64,000 nucleotides of DNA from Litorivita sp050633545 (GTDB taxonomy: Bacteria; Pseudomonadota; Alphaproteobacteria; Rhodobacterales; Rhodobacteraceae): the NCBI GenBank assembly GCA_050633545.1, contig JBOEGS010000006.1, positions 124,001-188,000 of the forward strand. Direction: 5' to 3'. Numbering within the stretch: the stretch's first letter is position 1; every line of letters begins with the position of its first letter. Of the stretch, positions 35,367 through 43,745 are shown in pieces. Both the position numbers and the translations under genes were made by a program. Below the pieces are notes generated by a model. It had not been told where the DNA came from, made no database searches, and saw only the letters and a program-made list of their open reading frames with translations.

Positions 35367-35816
35367 TCAGCTTTGGCCGCGCGCGGCGCGCTTTGCCGCG
35401 AGGCTGAGCGCGAGGGAGGCCAGAATACAGGCGGTGAACAGATACAGCCCCCATGCGGTTTCGACCCGCCCGACGCCGACGCCCTTGGCCAGAACGATAT
35501 AGACCGCGATGAGGAAGATATCGGCCATGGCCAATTTGCTCAAGATGGTCAAAACCGGCAGGGCGCGGGTGTCCAAGAGGCCGAAATGGACCAGCGCAAG
35601 GCCGAGGGTTTTGAGATAGGGGGCAAAAAGCGCAAAGAGCGTGACGATGAGCGCAAGGAAGATATCGCTTTGCCAAAGCGATTGCAGGCCGGAGATCACG
35701 CTGATTTCGGAGAGCGAGAAGAAGGGCAAAACGCCCGCGCGCATCAAGGGGGCGAACCAAGCGACGGGAAAGAGCACCAGTAAGGCGAGATTGGCGTATT
35801 TGTGCACAGCGGTCAT
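35367..35816 (-). CDS. Paraquat-inducible protein A (PqiA)-like membrane protein
   Basis: A small 149-residue protein with four hydrophobic helices, matching one half of the PqiA family. Family-like segments are PFFSLSEISVISGLQSLW and LDTRALPVLTILSKLAMADIFLIAVYI. It sits next to the mla-type genes for lipid traffic at the outer membrane, the usual context of Pqi/Mla systems. Partner proteins with MCE domains (pqiB or mlaD) are not encoded here. Confidence 0.8.
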   Translation of the reverse strand: MTAVHKYANLALLVLFPVAWFAPLMRAGVLPFFSLSEISVISGLQSLWQSDIFLALIVTLFALFAPYLKTLGLALVHFGLLDTRALPVLTILSKLAMADIFLIAVYIVLAKGVGVGRVETAWGLYLFTACILASLALSLAAKRAARGQS

Positions 35817-35891
35817 GGCATAGAGGTAGAGCGCATCGGCGCGCGGCGCTAGGGGGAGATTGGCGCGCGGCGCGTCAGGGGCGGCGGGCGT

Positions 35892-36638
35892 TTAACGCAC
35901 CGCTTCGATGGGTCCGGTGGCGCGGCCATGGATGAATTGGTCGAGGTAGGGATCGCCGGAGGTGTCCATTTCGGCGACGGGTCCGGTCCATTTGATCACC
36001 CCGTCGTGGAGCATCGCGACCTTATCGGCGATGGCGCGCACCGAGGTCATATCATGGGTGATGGTCATGGCGGTGGCGCCCATTTCCACCACGATCTCGC
36101 GGATCAGATCGTTGATCACGCCGGACATGATCGGGTCGAGGCCGGTGGTCGGCTCGTCGAAAAAGATGATCTCGGGTTCGGCGGCAATGGCGCGGGCGAG
36201 GCCGACGCGTTTTTGCATGCCGCCCGAAAGTTCGGCGGGAAAGCGGTCGGCGACATCGGGTTTGAGGCCGACGCGGCGCAGTTTCTCGATGGCGATCTCG
36301 CGCGCCTCGCCTTTGGGGCGCTTCAGCGTGCCGCGCATCAGGCGAAAGGCGACGTTTTGCCAGACGGGAAGGGAATCGAACAATGCGCCGCCTTGGAAGA
36401 GCATGCCAAAGCGGGCCAAAAACGCATCGCGGTCGGTTTTGAGCACATCGAGCCCGCCGACAAGGATCTGGCCCTTGTCGGGTTTGACGAGGCCGAGCAC
36501 GGATTTGAGCGCCACGGATTTGCCGGTGCCCGAACCGCCGATAATCACCATGCTTTCGCCTTTGGGGATGGTCAGGTTGACCCCTTGCAGCACGCGGTTG
36601 GCGCCGAAGGTTTTATGGACATCGCGCATCTCGATCAT
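35892..36638 (-). CDS. mlaF: MlaF-type ABC transporter ATPase
   Basis: The cytoplasmic ATPase of a phospholipid transport system that maintains outer-membrane asymmetry. 248 residues, with Walker A IIGGSGTGKSVALK, signature LSGGMQKRVGLARA, Walker B IIFFDEPTTGLDPIMS and the H-loop TITHD. The Mla-type SGGMQKR signature is diagnostic. The start overlaps the mlaE stop by 4 bp. The substrate-binding MlaD/MCE gene is not adjacent. Confidence 0.92.
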   Translation of the reverse strand: MIEMRDVHKTFGANRVLQGVNLTIPKGESMVIIGGSGTGKSVALKSVLGLVKPDKGQILVGGLDVLKTDRDAFLARFGMLFQGGALFDSLPVWQNVAFRLMRGTLKRPKGEAREIAIEKLRRVGLKPDVADRFPAELSGGMQKRVGLARAIAAEPEIIFFDEPTTGLDPIMSGVINDLIREIVVEMGATAMTITHDMTSVRAIADKVAMLHDGVIKWTGPVAEMDTSGDPYLDQFIHGRATGPIEAVR

Positions 36639-37429
36639 GCCGAAAAGAACACTTCTGTAAGCAGGTAGTTGGCGGCGAGGATCATCACCGAGGCGGCGAC
36701 AACGGCGGCTTTGGTGGCGCGGCCGACGCCTTGGGCGCCGCGGGCCGAGTTCATCCCGTAGTAGCAGCCCATCAGGGCGATGATAAAGCCGAAGGCCGCG
36801 CCTTTGAGCAGGCCCGAGGTGACGTCCCAGACTTCGAGAAAATCCACCGTGTTGCGCAGGTAGGCGGCGGAATTGAAATCGAGCCGCGCCACGCCCACGA
36901 GGTATCCGCCCATGATGCCGATCGCATCGCCCACGGCGACGAGCACCGGCACCGCGAGGGTGGCGGCCAGCACGCGCGGCAAGGTGAGGTATTTCATCGG
37001 ATGGGTCGAGAGTGTGGTCAGCGCGTCAAGCTGCTCGGTCACTTTCATCGTGCCGATCTCGGCGGCAATCGAGGAGGCGACGCGCGCCGCCACCATCAGC
37101 CCGCCCAAGACAGGGCCAAGTTCGCGCACCATGCCGATGGCGACAATCGAGGGCACCACGGCTTCGGCGTTGAAACGCGCGCCGCCGGCGTAGATTTGCA
37201 AGGCCAATGCGCCGCCGGTGAAGAGCGCGGTCAGGCCCACGACCGGCAGCGACAGCCAGCCGATTTGAAACAGCGCATGGAGAAACTCGCGGCCATAGAA
37301 CGGCGGGCGGGCGAGGTGGCTGACGGTTTGAGCGGCGAAGAGCGCGATGCGCCCCGTGGCTGCGCATAGGCCCAGCACCGCCGCGCCGAGGCGCTGGATG
37401 GGGCCGAGAAGAAGCGAGAGTGCAGACAT
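36635..37429 (-). CDS. mlaE: MlaE-type ABC transporter permease
   Basis: The integral-membrane permease partner of MlaF, 264 residues with about five helices. Family motifs: QIGWLSLPVVGLTALFTGGALALQ, MVRELGPVLGGLMVAARVASSIAAEIGTMKVTEQLDAL, and YLTLPRVLAATLAVPVLVAVGD. It precedes mlaF with a 4-bp overlap, and alr ends 8 bp upstream of its start, so these belong to one run. Confidence 0.93.
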   Translation of the reverse strand: MSALSLLLGPIQRLGAAVLGLCAATGRIALFAAQTVSHLARPPFYGREFLHALFQIGWLSLPVVGLTALFTGGALALQIYAGGARFNAEAVVPSIVAIGMVRELGPVLGGLMVAARVASSIAAEIGTMKVTEQLDALTTLSTHPMKYLTLPRVLAATLAVPVLVAVGDAIGIMGGYLVGVARLDFNSAAYLRNTVDFLEVWDVTSGLLKGAAFGFIIALMGCYYGMNSARGAQGVGRATKAAVVAASVMILAANYLLTEVFFSA

Positions 37430-37437
37430 GAAGCGCC

Positions 37438-38484
37438 TCAGCCGCCGGTATAGCGGCGCGCGTAGCGCAGCCCGAGCGAGGTGAGGATTTCATAGCCGAT
37501 GGTGCCCGCGGCCTCGGCCAATTGATCGACGCCTTGGCTTGGTCCCAAGAGCGAGAGGCTTTTGGGCGCGTCTTCGAGCGCGGTGATATCGGCGCAGATC
37601 AGATCCATCGACACGCGGCCAAGGATTTTGCACGCGCTGCGGCCGGAAAACAGCATGCCTTTTGGCCCCATGGCGCGGATCAGCCCGTCGGCATATCCGG
37701 CGGCGACGGTGGCGACATGGGTGTCGGCGGGGGCGGTCCAGCTGTTGCCATAGCCGACGCTTTCGCCTTTGGCGACAAGCCGCGTCTGGATCACCGGCAC
37801 CTCCAGTTCGACCACCGGTTTGGCGGCCTCGAAAGGCGCGCCGCCGTAAAGCCCGATGCCGGGGCGGGTGATGTCGAAATGGAAGGCGCGGCCCAAAAGA
37901 ATGCCGCCCGTGGCCGACAGCGAGCGCGGCACGGGGCCGCAATCGTCGGTCATCTGGCGAAAGGCGCGCAACTGGCGCGCGTTCATCGCGTGGTTCGGCT
38001 CGTCGGCGCAGGCCAGATGCGACATGATCAAAACCGGCCCCTGCGCCAGAGCGATGTCGCGCACGGCGGCCCATTCGGCAGGCTCCATGCCGAGGCGGTT
38101 CATGCCGGTGTCAAGCTGGATGCCGAAGGGATGGTCGGGCAGGCTTTCGAAGTGGCGCAAAAGCTGTTCGAGCGAGTTGATCATCGGAATGAGGCCAAGA
38201 TCGGCAATCGTATCGGTGTCGCCCGCCATATGGCCCGAGAACACATAGATCGCCACATCGGGGCCGAGCGCATCGCGGATCGCGGCGCCTTCTTCGGCGA
38301 GGGCGACGAAAAATTTGCGCGCACCTGCGCGGGCAAGGGCGCGCGCGACGCGGGCCGCCCCGAGGCCATAGCCGTTGGCCTTGACCACAGCCGCGGTTTC
38401 GACGCCGCCCTCCGAGGCCGCGTCAAGCGCACGCCAGTTGGCCACCAGCGCATCCAGATCGATTTTCAAACTCGCAGTAGACAT
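37438..38484 (-). CDS. alr: Alanine racemase
   Basis: A PLP enzyme that makes D-alanine for peptidoglycan, 348 residues. The PLP lysine is K35 in VVKANGYGLGA, and the opposite-side catalytic tyrosine is in GYGNSW around residue 245. SHLACADEPNHAMNARQL and GIGLYGG are further family signatures. It is slightly short at the C-terminus compared with about 360. It ends 8 bp before mlaE. Confidence 0.94.
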   Translation of the reverse strand: MSTASLKIDLDALVANWRALDAASEGGVETAAVVKANGYGLGAARVARALARAGARKFFVALAEEGAAIRDALGPDVAIYVFSGHMAGDTDTIADLGLIPMINSLEQLLRHFESLPDHPFGIQLDTGMNRLGMEPAEWAAVRDIALAQGPVLIMSHLACADEPNHAMNARQLRAFRQMTDDCGPVPRSLSATGGILLGRAFHFDITRPGIGLYGGAPFEAAKPVVELEVPVIQTRLVAKGESVGYGNSWTAPADTHVATVAAGYADGLIRAMGPKGMLFSGRSACKILGRVSMDLICADITALEDAPKSLSLLGPSQGVDQLAEAAGTIGYEILTSLGLRYARRYTGG

Positions 38485-38590
38485 GACGGAGGGTTTTGAC
38501 AGTCTTATGGCTCAGGTCAAGAGAAAAGGGTTAAAGGGCGCGCGGATCAGCGCTGATGCGGCGCAGGGCGAGGGGCGCGGCGCAGGCCGG

Positions 38591-38625
38591 ATGCCTCTGG
38601 CGGGGATACTTTGGAACCTGCAAGG
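38591..38625 (+). repeat. Copy B of the GCCTCCGGCGGGGATATTT repeat family
   Basis: The + strand reads TGCCTCTGGCGGGGATACTT, then TGGAACCTGCAAGG, 90 bp past the dnaB stop in the dnaB-alr gap. Confidence 0.7.
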
Positions 38626-38714
38626 GGCGGCGGCGCGTCTTTTGCCTGCGCTCCGGCGTGGGCATAGGGGCGCAGGGGGGGCACAGGGGCGGCCAGCCGC
38701 GCGCGGGCGCATGG

Positions 38715-40238
38715 TTAGTATTGGTCCTCGCGCTCGCCTTGTTGCCATTGTTTGGCAAGGTTGCCAAAGCGGGTAAACTGGCCTTCGAAGCTCAGCTCGA
38801 CCGTGCCGATCGGGCCGTGGCGCTGTTTGCCGATGATCACTTCGGCCTTGCCGTGCAGGCGCTCCATGTCCTCTTGCCATGCGGCCATTTTATCAAGCTC
38901 GTGATCGCCGGGTTTTTCGCGCTCTTTGTAGTATTCCTCGCGGAACACGAACATCACCACATCGGCATCCTGTTCGATCGAGCCGGATTCGCGCAGGTCC
39001 GACAGTTGCGGGCGCTTGTCTTCGCGGCTTTCGACCTGACGCGAAAGCTGCGAGAGGGCAATGACGGGGATGTTGAGCTCTTTGGCGATGGCTTTCATGC
39101 CCATGGAAATCTCGCCGATTTCCTGCACGCGGTTGCCTGCGGTGGCGGGGGTGCCGCGCACCAGTTGCAGGTAGTCGATGATCAGCACATCAAGCCCTTT
39201 GGTGCGCTTGAGGCGGCGCGCGCGGGCGGCCAGTTGGCTGATCGGCAAGGCGGGCGTGTCGTCGATATAAAGCGGGCAGCTTTCGAGGCTTTTGGCGGCT
39301 TCGACAAAGCGGCGAAATTCGGTTTCGGTCATATCGCCCGAGCGGATCTGGTGGCTGGGCACTTCGGCGGCCTCCGACAGGATCCGGCCGGCCAATTGCT
39401 CGGCGCTCATCTCGAGGCTGTAAAAACCGACAACGCCGCCCTCGACCGTGCCTTCGGTGCCATCGGGGCGGATGCCGCGTTTGTAGGCTTTGGCGATGTT
39501 GAAGGCCATATTGGTCGCCAGCGAGGTTTTGCCCATCGACGGTCGCCCCGCGAGGATCAAAAGGTCGGATTTATGCAATCCGCCCAGCTTGCGGTCCATA
39601 TCGATCAATCCGGTCGAGACCCCCGCCAGACCGCCTTCGCGTTGATAGGCCGCATTGGCGGAGTTCACCGCTTCGGTCACCGCATGCAAAAACGATTGAA
39701 AACCGGTTTCGGTTTTGCCCTGTTCGGAGAGGGCATAGAGCTTTTGCTCGGCCTCGACGATCTGCTCTTTGGGTTCGGAATGTACCTCGACCTTTGAGGC
39801 TTTGCTGGCGATTTCCTGACCCAGTTCGATCAATTCGCGCCGGATCGCCAGATCATAGATCATCTGCGCATAATCGCGCACCGCATAGGCCGAAATCGCC
39901 GCCCCCGCGAGACGCGCCAGATAGGCCGGACCGCCGAGTTCCTTGAGGCCTTCGTCGTCATCAAAGAAGGATTTCAGCGTGACGGGCGAGGCAAGGTTGT
40001 TTTTGGCAATACGCGCGGCGGCGGTCTCGTAGATGCGCGCATGGACCGGATCGTAGAAATGCTCGGCGGTGATGATCGAGGCGACGCGGTCGAACACGTC
40101 GTTGTTGGTCAGGATCGCGCCAAGAAGCTGCTGCTCGGCCTCGATGGAATGGGGCATGGTATCGGGCGATTGCACATCGGCGCCCGCCGTTTTTCCGGTC
40201 GCATTGAAAGCCGCAATTTCGTTCATCTTTGTCCCCAC
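38715..40238 (-). CDS. dnaB: Replicative DNA helicase
   Basis: The hexameric helicase at the replication fork, 507 residues. The N-terminal DnaB domain (PHSIEAEQQLLGAILTNNDVFDRV) runs to about residue 140. The RecA-like C-terminal domain has Walker A LAGRPSMGKTSLATNMA near residue 230, Walker B VLIIDYLQLV near residue 355 and the ALSQLSRQVESREDKRPQLSDLRESG region. No intein or insertion is present. A DnaA-box 9-mer lies 60 bp upstream of the start. Confidence 0.97.
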   Translation of the reverse strand: MGTKMNEIAAFNATGKTAGADVQSPDTMPHSIEAEQQLLGAILTNNDVFDRVASIITAEHFYDPVHARIYETAAARIAKNNLASPVTLKSFFDDDEGLKELGGPAYLARLAGAAISAYAVRDYAQMIYDLAIRRELIELGQEIASKASKVEVHSEPKEQIVEAEQKLYALSEQGKTETGFQSFLHAVTEAVNSANAAYQREGGLAGVSTGLIDMDRKLGGLHKSDLLILAGRPSMGKTSLATNMAFNIAKAYKRGIRPDGTEGTVEGGVVGFYSLEMSAEQLAGRILSEAAEVPSHQIRSGDMTETEFRRFVEAAKSLESCPLYIDDTPALPISQLAARARRLKRTKGLDVLIIDYLQLVRGTPATAGNRVQEIGEISMGMKAIAKELNIPVIALSQLSRQVESREDKRPQLSDLRESGSIEQDADVVMFVFREEYYKEREKPGDHELDKMAAWQEDMERLHGKAEVIIGKQRHGPIGTVELSFEGQFTRFGNLAKQWQQGEREDQY

Positions 40239-40298
40239 TCACATCCCTGAGGCGGGTTCTTAACGGGCGAGGCCCATGGCGCGCAACTTGTATGTTTT

Positions 40299-40307
40299 TG
40301 TGGATAA
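40299..40307 (-). promoter_or_regulatory. DnaA-box-like 9-mer upstream of dnaB
   Basis: TTATCCACA on the minus strand, 61-69 bp upstream of the dnaB start codon; a second identical 9-mer is at 12233. Whether DnaA binds there is unknown. Confidence 0.35.
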
Positions 40308-40378
40308 ATCGGGCGCGCGGCGGAACGGTCAGGGATGCGCCTATCTTGGCAGAGCACCGCGGCGCAGGTCAACATATA

Positions 40379-40534
40379 GTGGTGTCGTGGCTTGGTTTGG
40401 CGATATACGGCCTGTTCTTGCTTTTGGTTGACGTTGCGTTATCCTTTGCGGTGCGCCTGATTTCGCCGCCGCCGCGAAGGGCCGGATCGAGAATCAAACG
40501 CGCCGCTGGGGACGCTAGAGCGGGCGGGGCCTAG
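40379..40534 (+). CDS. Possible small membrane protein (weak)
   Basis: A 51-codon frame with GTG starts at 40379/40382 encodes one hydrophobic helix (SWLGLAIYGLFLLLVDVALSF) and a basic tail (PPPRRAGSRIKRAA). Its TAG lies over the last codon of the convergent pyrE. There is no convincing ribosome site, so the call is doubtful; it is the only coding candidate in the 292-bp dnaB-pyrE gap, which also holds the dnaB leader. Confidence 0.2.
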   Translation: MVSWLGLAIYGLFLLLVDVALSFAVRLISPPPRRAGSRIKRAAGDARAGGA

Positions 40535-41208
40535 CCTTTGCGCGCCTCTTGCCACGCGCGCGGATCCTTGAGGAAGGTTTCGACCTCGGCAAGGGTGGCG
40601 GCGTCAAAGGCGCCCTGCGCTTTGGCCTCGGCCAACACGTCCCACCATGTGCACAGATGGTGCAACTGTACCCCGTGATCGCCCAAGGTTTTGACCGTCT
40701 CGGGGAAGATGTCGTAATAGAAAATCACCGCCGTATGGCCGCAGGTCGCGCCGGTCTCGCGGATCGCATCGACGAAGCTGAGCTTCGATCCGCCATCGGT
40801 GGTCAGATCCTCGACCAAGAGCACCCGCTCGCCCTCGCTCATCGCGCCCTCGATGCGGGCGTTTTTGCCGTAGCCTTTGGGTTTTTTGCGCACATAGGTC
40901 ATAGGCAGCGCCATGCGCTCGGCCACCAGAGCGGCAAAGGGAATGCCCGCCGTCTCGCCGCCCGCGATATTGTCAAAGGCCTCGAACCCCGCATTGCGCA
41001 TGACGGTGACGGTCAGAAAATCCATCAAGGTGCTGCGGATGCGCGGGAAAGAGATCAGCTTGCGGCAATCGATATAGGAGGGCGAGGGCAGGCCGGAGGC
41101 CAGAATGTAAGGCTCGGTCGTGTTGAAATTCACCGCTTTGATTTCAAGCAGCATCCGCGCAGTCAGGCGGGCGATCTCTTCGGCAGTGGGGTAAGAAGCG
41201 GGGATCAT
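40531..41208 (-). CDS. pyrE: Orotate phosphoribosyltransferase
   Basis: Joins orotate to PRPP in pyrimidine synthesis, 225 residues. The start at 41208 has a GGACC site; the longer opening has none. The PRPP-binding motif is VLLVEDLTTDGGSKLSFV, with YVRKKPKGYG giving the catalytic lysines. pyrC lies upstream on the same strand, 160 bp away, separated by the inverted repeat pair. Confidence 0.95.
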   Translation of the reverse strand: MIPASYPTAEEIARLTARMLLEIKAVNFNTTEPYILASGLPSPSYIDCRKLISFPRIRSTLMDFLTVTVMRNAGFEAFDNIAGGETAGIPFAALVAERMALPMTYVRKKPKGYGKNARIEGAMSEGERVLLVEDLTTDGGSKLSFVDAIRETGATCGHTAVIFYYDIFPETVKTLGDHGVQLHHLCTWWDVLAEAKAQGAFDAATLAEVETFLKDPRAWQEARKG

Positions 41209-41266
41209 GGCAGGTCCTTTTGTTCGGTCTCGTGCAATCAAGGCGGCAGGGCGCGCGGCGCGGCTT

Positions 41267-41297
41267 GCAGGGTCTTCAAATATCCTCGCCGAAGGCT
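41267..41297 (-). repeat. Copy C of the GCCTCCGGCGGGGATATTT repeat family
   Basis: The minus strand reads AGCCTTCGGCGAGGATATT, then TGAAGACCCTGC. It faces copy D head to head 34 bp away. Confidence 0.7.
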
Positions 41298-41331
41298 TGA
41301 AACTCTTGGGCGGGAACGCTTGCGGCGCGGT

Positions 41332-41370
41332 GCGCCTCCGGCGGGGGTATTTTGGGAACCAGCAAAGATC
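41332..41370 (+). repeat. Copy D of the GCCTCCGGCGGGGATATTT repeat family
   Basis: The + strand reads CGCCTCCGGCGGGGGTATT, then TTGGGAACCAGCAAAG and abuts the pyrC stop at 41369-41371. With copy C it can fold as an imperfect stem of about 30 bp between pyrC and pyrE. Confidence 0.75.
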
Positions 41371-42409
41371 AGGCGGGCGCGACCTCCCAAGTCAGCGGAT
41401 AACCGGGATCGAAGACGGTAACTTCGCCTTCGCCGGTGAGGATTTTTTTGGGGTAGCTCGGCGATGCCTTGCGCAGGGTGAGCGTGCCTGGGTTTTCGGG
41501 CAACCCGTAGAAGGCGGGGCCGTTTTTGGAGGTGAAGGCCTCCAGCTTGTCCAATGCGCCGTCCTCTTCGAAGACCTGCGCCAGCAGCGACATGGTGTTG
41601 GTTGCGGTAAAGCAACCCGCGCAGCCGCAGGCCTGTTCTTTGTTGGGGTCGGTATGGGGCGCGCTGTCGGTTCCGAGGAAGAAGGTGGCCTCGCCCGATG
41701 TTGCGGCGGCGCGCAGGGCAAGGCGGTGCTCTTCGCGTTTGGCGACGGGCAGGCAATAGTAATGCGGTTTGATCCCGCCCACGAGGATATGGTTGCGGTT
41801 GATGATCAGGTGGTGCGTGGTGATCGTCGCGCCAAGGGTATTGCCGCCGGCGCGGGCGTAATCGACGCCGTGGCTGGTGGTGATATGTTCCATCACCACG
41901 CGCAGCTCGGGCGTGGCGCGGCGCAGCGGGTCGAGCACGGTGTCGATGAACACCGCTTCGCGGTCGAAGATGTCGACATCGGCGCGGGTGACTTCGCCGT
42001 GCACGCAAAGCGGCAGGCCGATCTGGGCCATTTTTTCCAGCACGGGGCGGACCTTGGTGAAATCACTGACGCCCGAGGCGGAGTTGGTCGTGGCGCCTGC
42101 GGGGTAGAGCTTTACCGCTTTGACCAATCCGCTGGCATGGGCGGCGGCGACGTCTTCGGGGTCGGTGTCCTCGGTCAGGTAGAGCGTCATCAGCGGCTCG
42201 AAGCTCATGCCCTCGGGCAGGGCCGCCATGATGCGTTCGCGGTAGGCGGCCGCCTGCGCGCCGGTGACCACGGGGGGCACGAGGTTGGGCATGATGATGG
42301 CGCGGGCGAAATGGCGCGCGGTTTCGGGCAGGACGGCGCGCAGCATGGCGCCATCGCGCAGATGCAGGTGCCAGTCGTCGGGGCGGATGATGGTCAATGT
42401 ATCGCTCAT
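41369..42409 (-). CDS. pyrC: Dihydroorotase
   Basis: Closes carbamoyl aspartate to dihydroorotate, a zinc amidohydrolase of 346 residues. The metal-binding WHLHLRDG opens the enzyme, the carboxylated lysine is in VKLYPAGATTNS, and further ligands are in HGEV, EHI and GTDSAPH. The length and the PNLVPPVVTG loop place it with class II, E. coli-like enzymes. The ATG at 42409 is preferred. Confidence 0.95.
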   Translation of the reverse strand: MSDTLTIIRPDDWHLHLRDGAMLRAVLPETARHFARAIIMPNLVPPVVTGAQAAAYRERIMAALPEGMSFEPLMTLYLTEDTDPEDVAAAHASGLVKAVKLYPAGATTNSASGVSDFTKVRPVLEKMAQIGLPLCVHGEVTRADVDIFDREAVFIDTVLDPLRRATPELRVVMEHITTSHGVDYARAGGNTLGATITTHHLIINRNHILVGGIKPHYYCLPVAKREEHRLALRAAATSGEATFFLGTDSAPHTDPNKEQACGCAGCFTATNTMSLLAQVFEEDGALDKLEAFTSKNGPAFYGLPENPGTLTLRKASPSYPKKILTGEGEVTVFDPGYPLTWEVAPA

Positions 42410-42481
42410 GGCAGAGCGATTACACAATTGCGCGCCTCAAGGCCAGTGGGGAAACGGCACGCGCTGCGCGCGCCTGTGTCC

Positions 42482-43498
42482 TTAGGCCTTTGCCTCGGCC
42501 TCGGGGGTGGTTTCGCCCTCGGCATCCTCGCTGTCTGCCTCGCCGCGCGGCGGCGGCAGTTTGACGCCGGTGCGTTCGGCCTCGGCGCGCAGGTCTTCGA
42601 GTTTTTTGCGAAACCGCGGGCCATGCATGCGCGAGAGCACGTTTTCGCACACCAGAGCGGTCAGATAGGGGCGCTCGGCATTGTCGGTGATCGACATCAG
42701 GCGGCGTAGGTAAGGTCCGTAGGTGCGCCGCGCGCGCATGGCCTCGCCGAAATAGACATCGTCAAGCGCGCCTTGCCCGATCGCATTGATCAGATCGGGC
42801 AAAACCCCCATTTCGAGCATATGGCTCTGGATCGCCTCGCCCAGATTGCGGCAGCGCAGTTTGCTGACATTGGGGCGGGTGAAAAGGGCGGCATGCATCG
42901 CGTCGAGGTCTTGGGTCGGATCATAGACCACAAAGGCCTCTTCGGCGGCGTCGAGCATATCGGGCGCATAGCCGTAGCGGTCGGTAAAGGAGGTGCGGCG
43001 CATATGGGCAAAACGGTCGTCCCATTCGGTCATGCCGCTTTGCAATGTCGCTTGCGGCTGGATCGCCAGAACCGCCGCGCCAGGGGCGGCGACGGAATAG
43101 GCGGCGGCGGCATAGCCGCAAGGGCCGGTGCCGTAAAACACGACCTTTTCGAAATCCTCGAAAAACCCGTCGTCGATCAGACGGTCGAAGTAGCCGTAGA
43201 TGCGCGCATCGCGAAACCATGTGTCGCCGTCCGAGACCACCGCCAGATGCGACCAGCCTTCCGATTGCACGAGGCTCCAGCCGATGGGATGGGCATGTTC
43301 GGAGAGGGTCTGGATGCCTTGGATGGTCTCGAAGGTCACCAAAAGAATCGGGCCTTCATCGACAAAACCGGCCAGATGGCGTTTGCCCAAAGGCTGCACA
43401 TAGCCCGCCTCATCCGCAATGCGCGCGAATTGCTCGAGCCACTCGCCCTTCTTCAGCCCTGCCAAAGAGGTCTCGGTGATATGTCGGCCATCCTGCAT
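42482..43498 (-). CDS. Conserved hypothetical protein
   Basis: A 338-residue soluble protein I do not recognise. Residues 60-170 look like an alpha/beta sheet-helix core (ILLVTFETIQGIQTL, HLAVVSDGDTWF, KVVFYGTGPCGYAAAAYSVAAPGAAVLAIQPQAT). The GTGPCG turn resembles a nucleophile elbow of an alpha/beta-hydrolase fold, but no complete triad is evident. The acidic, low-complexity C-terminus is Glu/Ala-rich. Relatives in Rhodobacterales are sometimes labelled PAPS reductase, which I do not support. It lies 73 bp upstream of pyrC. Confidence 0.6.
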   Translation of the reverse strand: MQDGRHITETSLAGLKKGEWLEQFARIADEAGYVQPLGKRHLAGFVDEGPILLVTFETIQGIQTLSEHAHPIGWSLVQSEGWSHLAVVSDGDTWFRDARIYGYFDRLIDDGFFEDFEKVVFYGTGPCGYAAAAYSVAAPGAAVLAIQPQATLQSGMTEWDDRFAHMRRTSFTDRYGYAPDMLDAAEEAFVVYDPTQDLDAMHAALFTRPNVSKLRCRNLGEAIQSHMLEMGVLPDLINAIGQGALDDVYFGEAMRARRTYGPYLRRLMSITDNAERPYLTALVCENVLSRMHGPRFRKKLEDLRAEAERTGVKLPPPRGEADSEDAEGETTPEAEAKA

Positions 43499-43609
43499 GC
43501 CAAAAGTCCTTACAACTGCTCCACCGCTTTATCTGCGGTGTGTTGGCTTGGTCTATGCCAAGGGAATGGGGCAAAATTGCGGAGCAATGCCGAGAATTCA
43601 AGGGCAGGG

Positions 43610-43649
43610 AACGGGGCAAGTCGCGGGGCGCGGGACGGGGCAAGTCGCG
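43610..43649. repeat. Direct repeat upstream of the moxR gene
   Basis: ACGGGGCAAGTCGCG occurs at 43610-43624 and 43635-43649, separated by 10 bp, about 97-136 bp upstream of the moxR start. Possible operator or simple slippage; nothing else is visible in the 247-bp gap. Confidence 0.6.
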
Positions 43650-43745
43650 CGGCATGGCACTTTAGGCGAGGTTGCACTTGGCGCGGGGCCATTGCACGGT
43701 GACGGGCGCGCCATTGGTGCGGCGCAGCAAGTCGGGGGAGAGACC

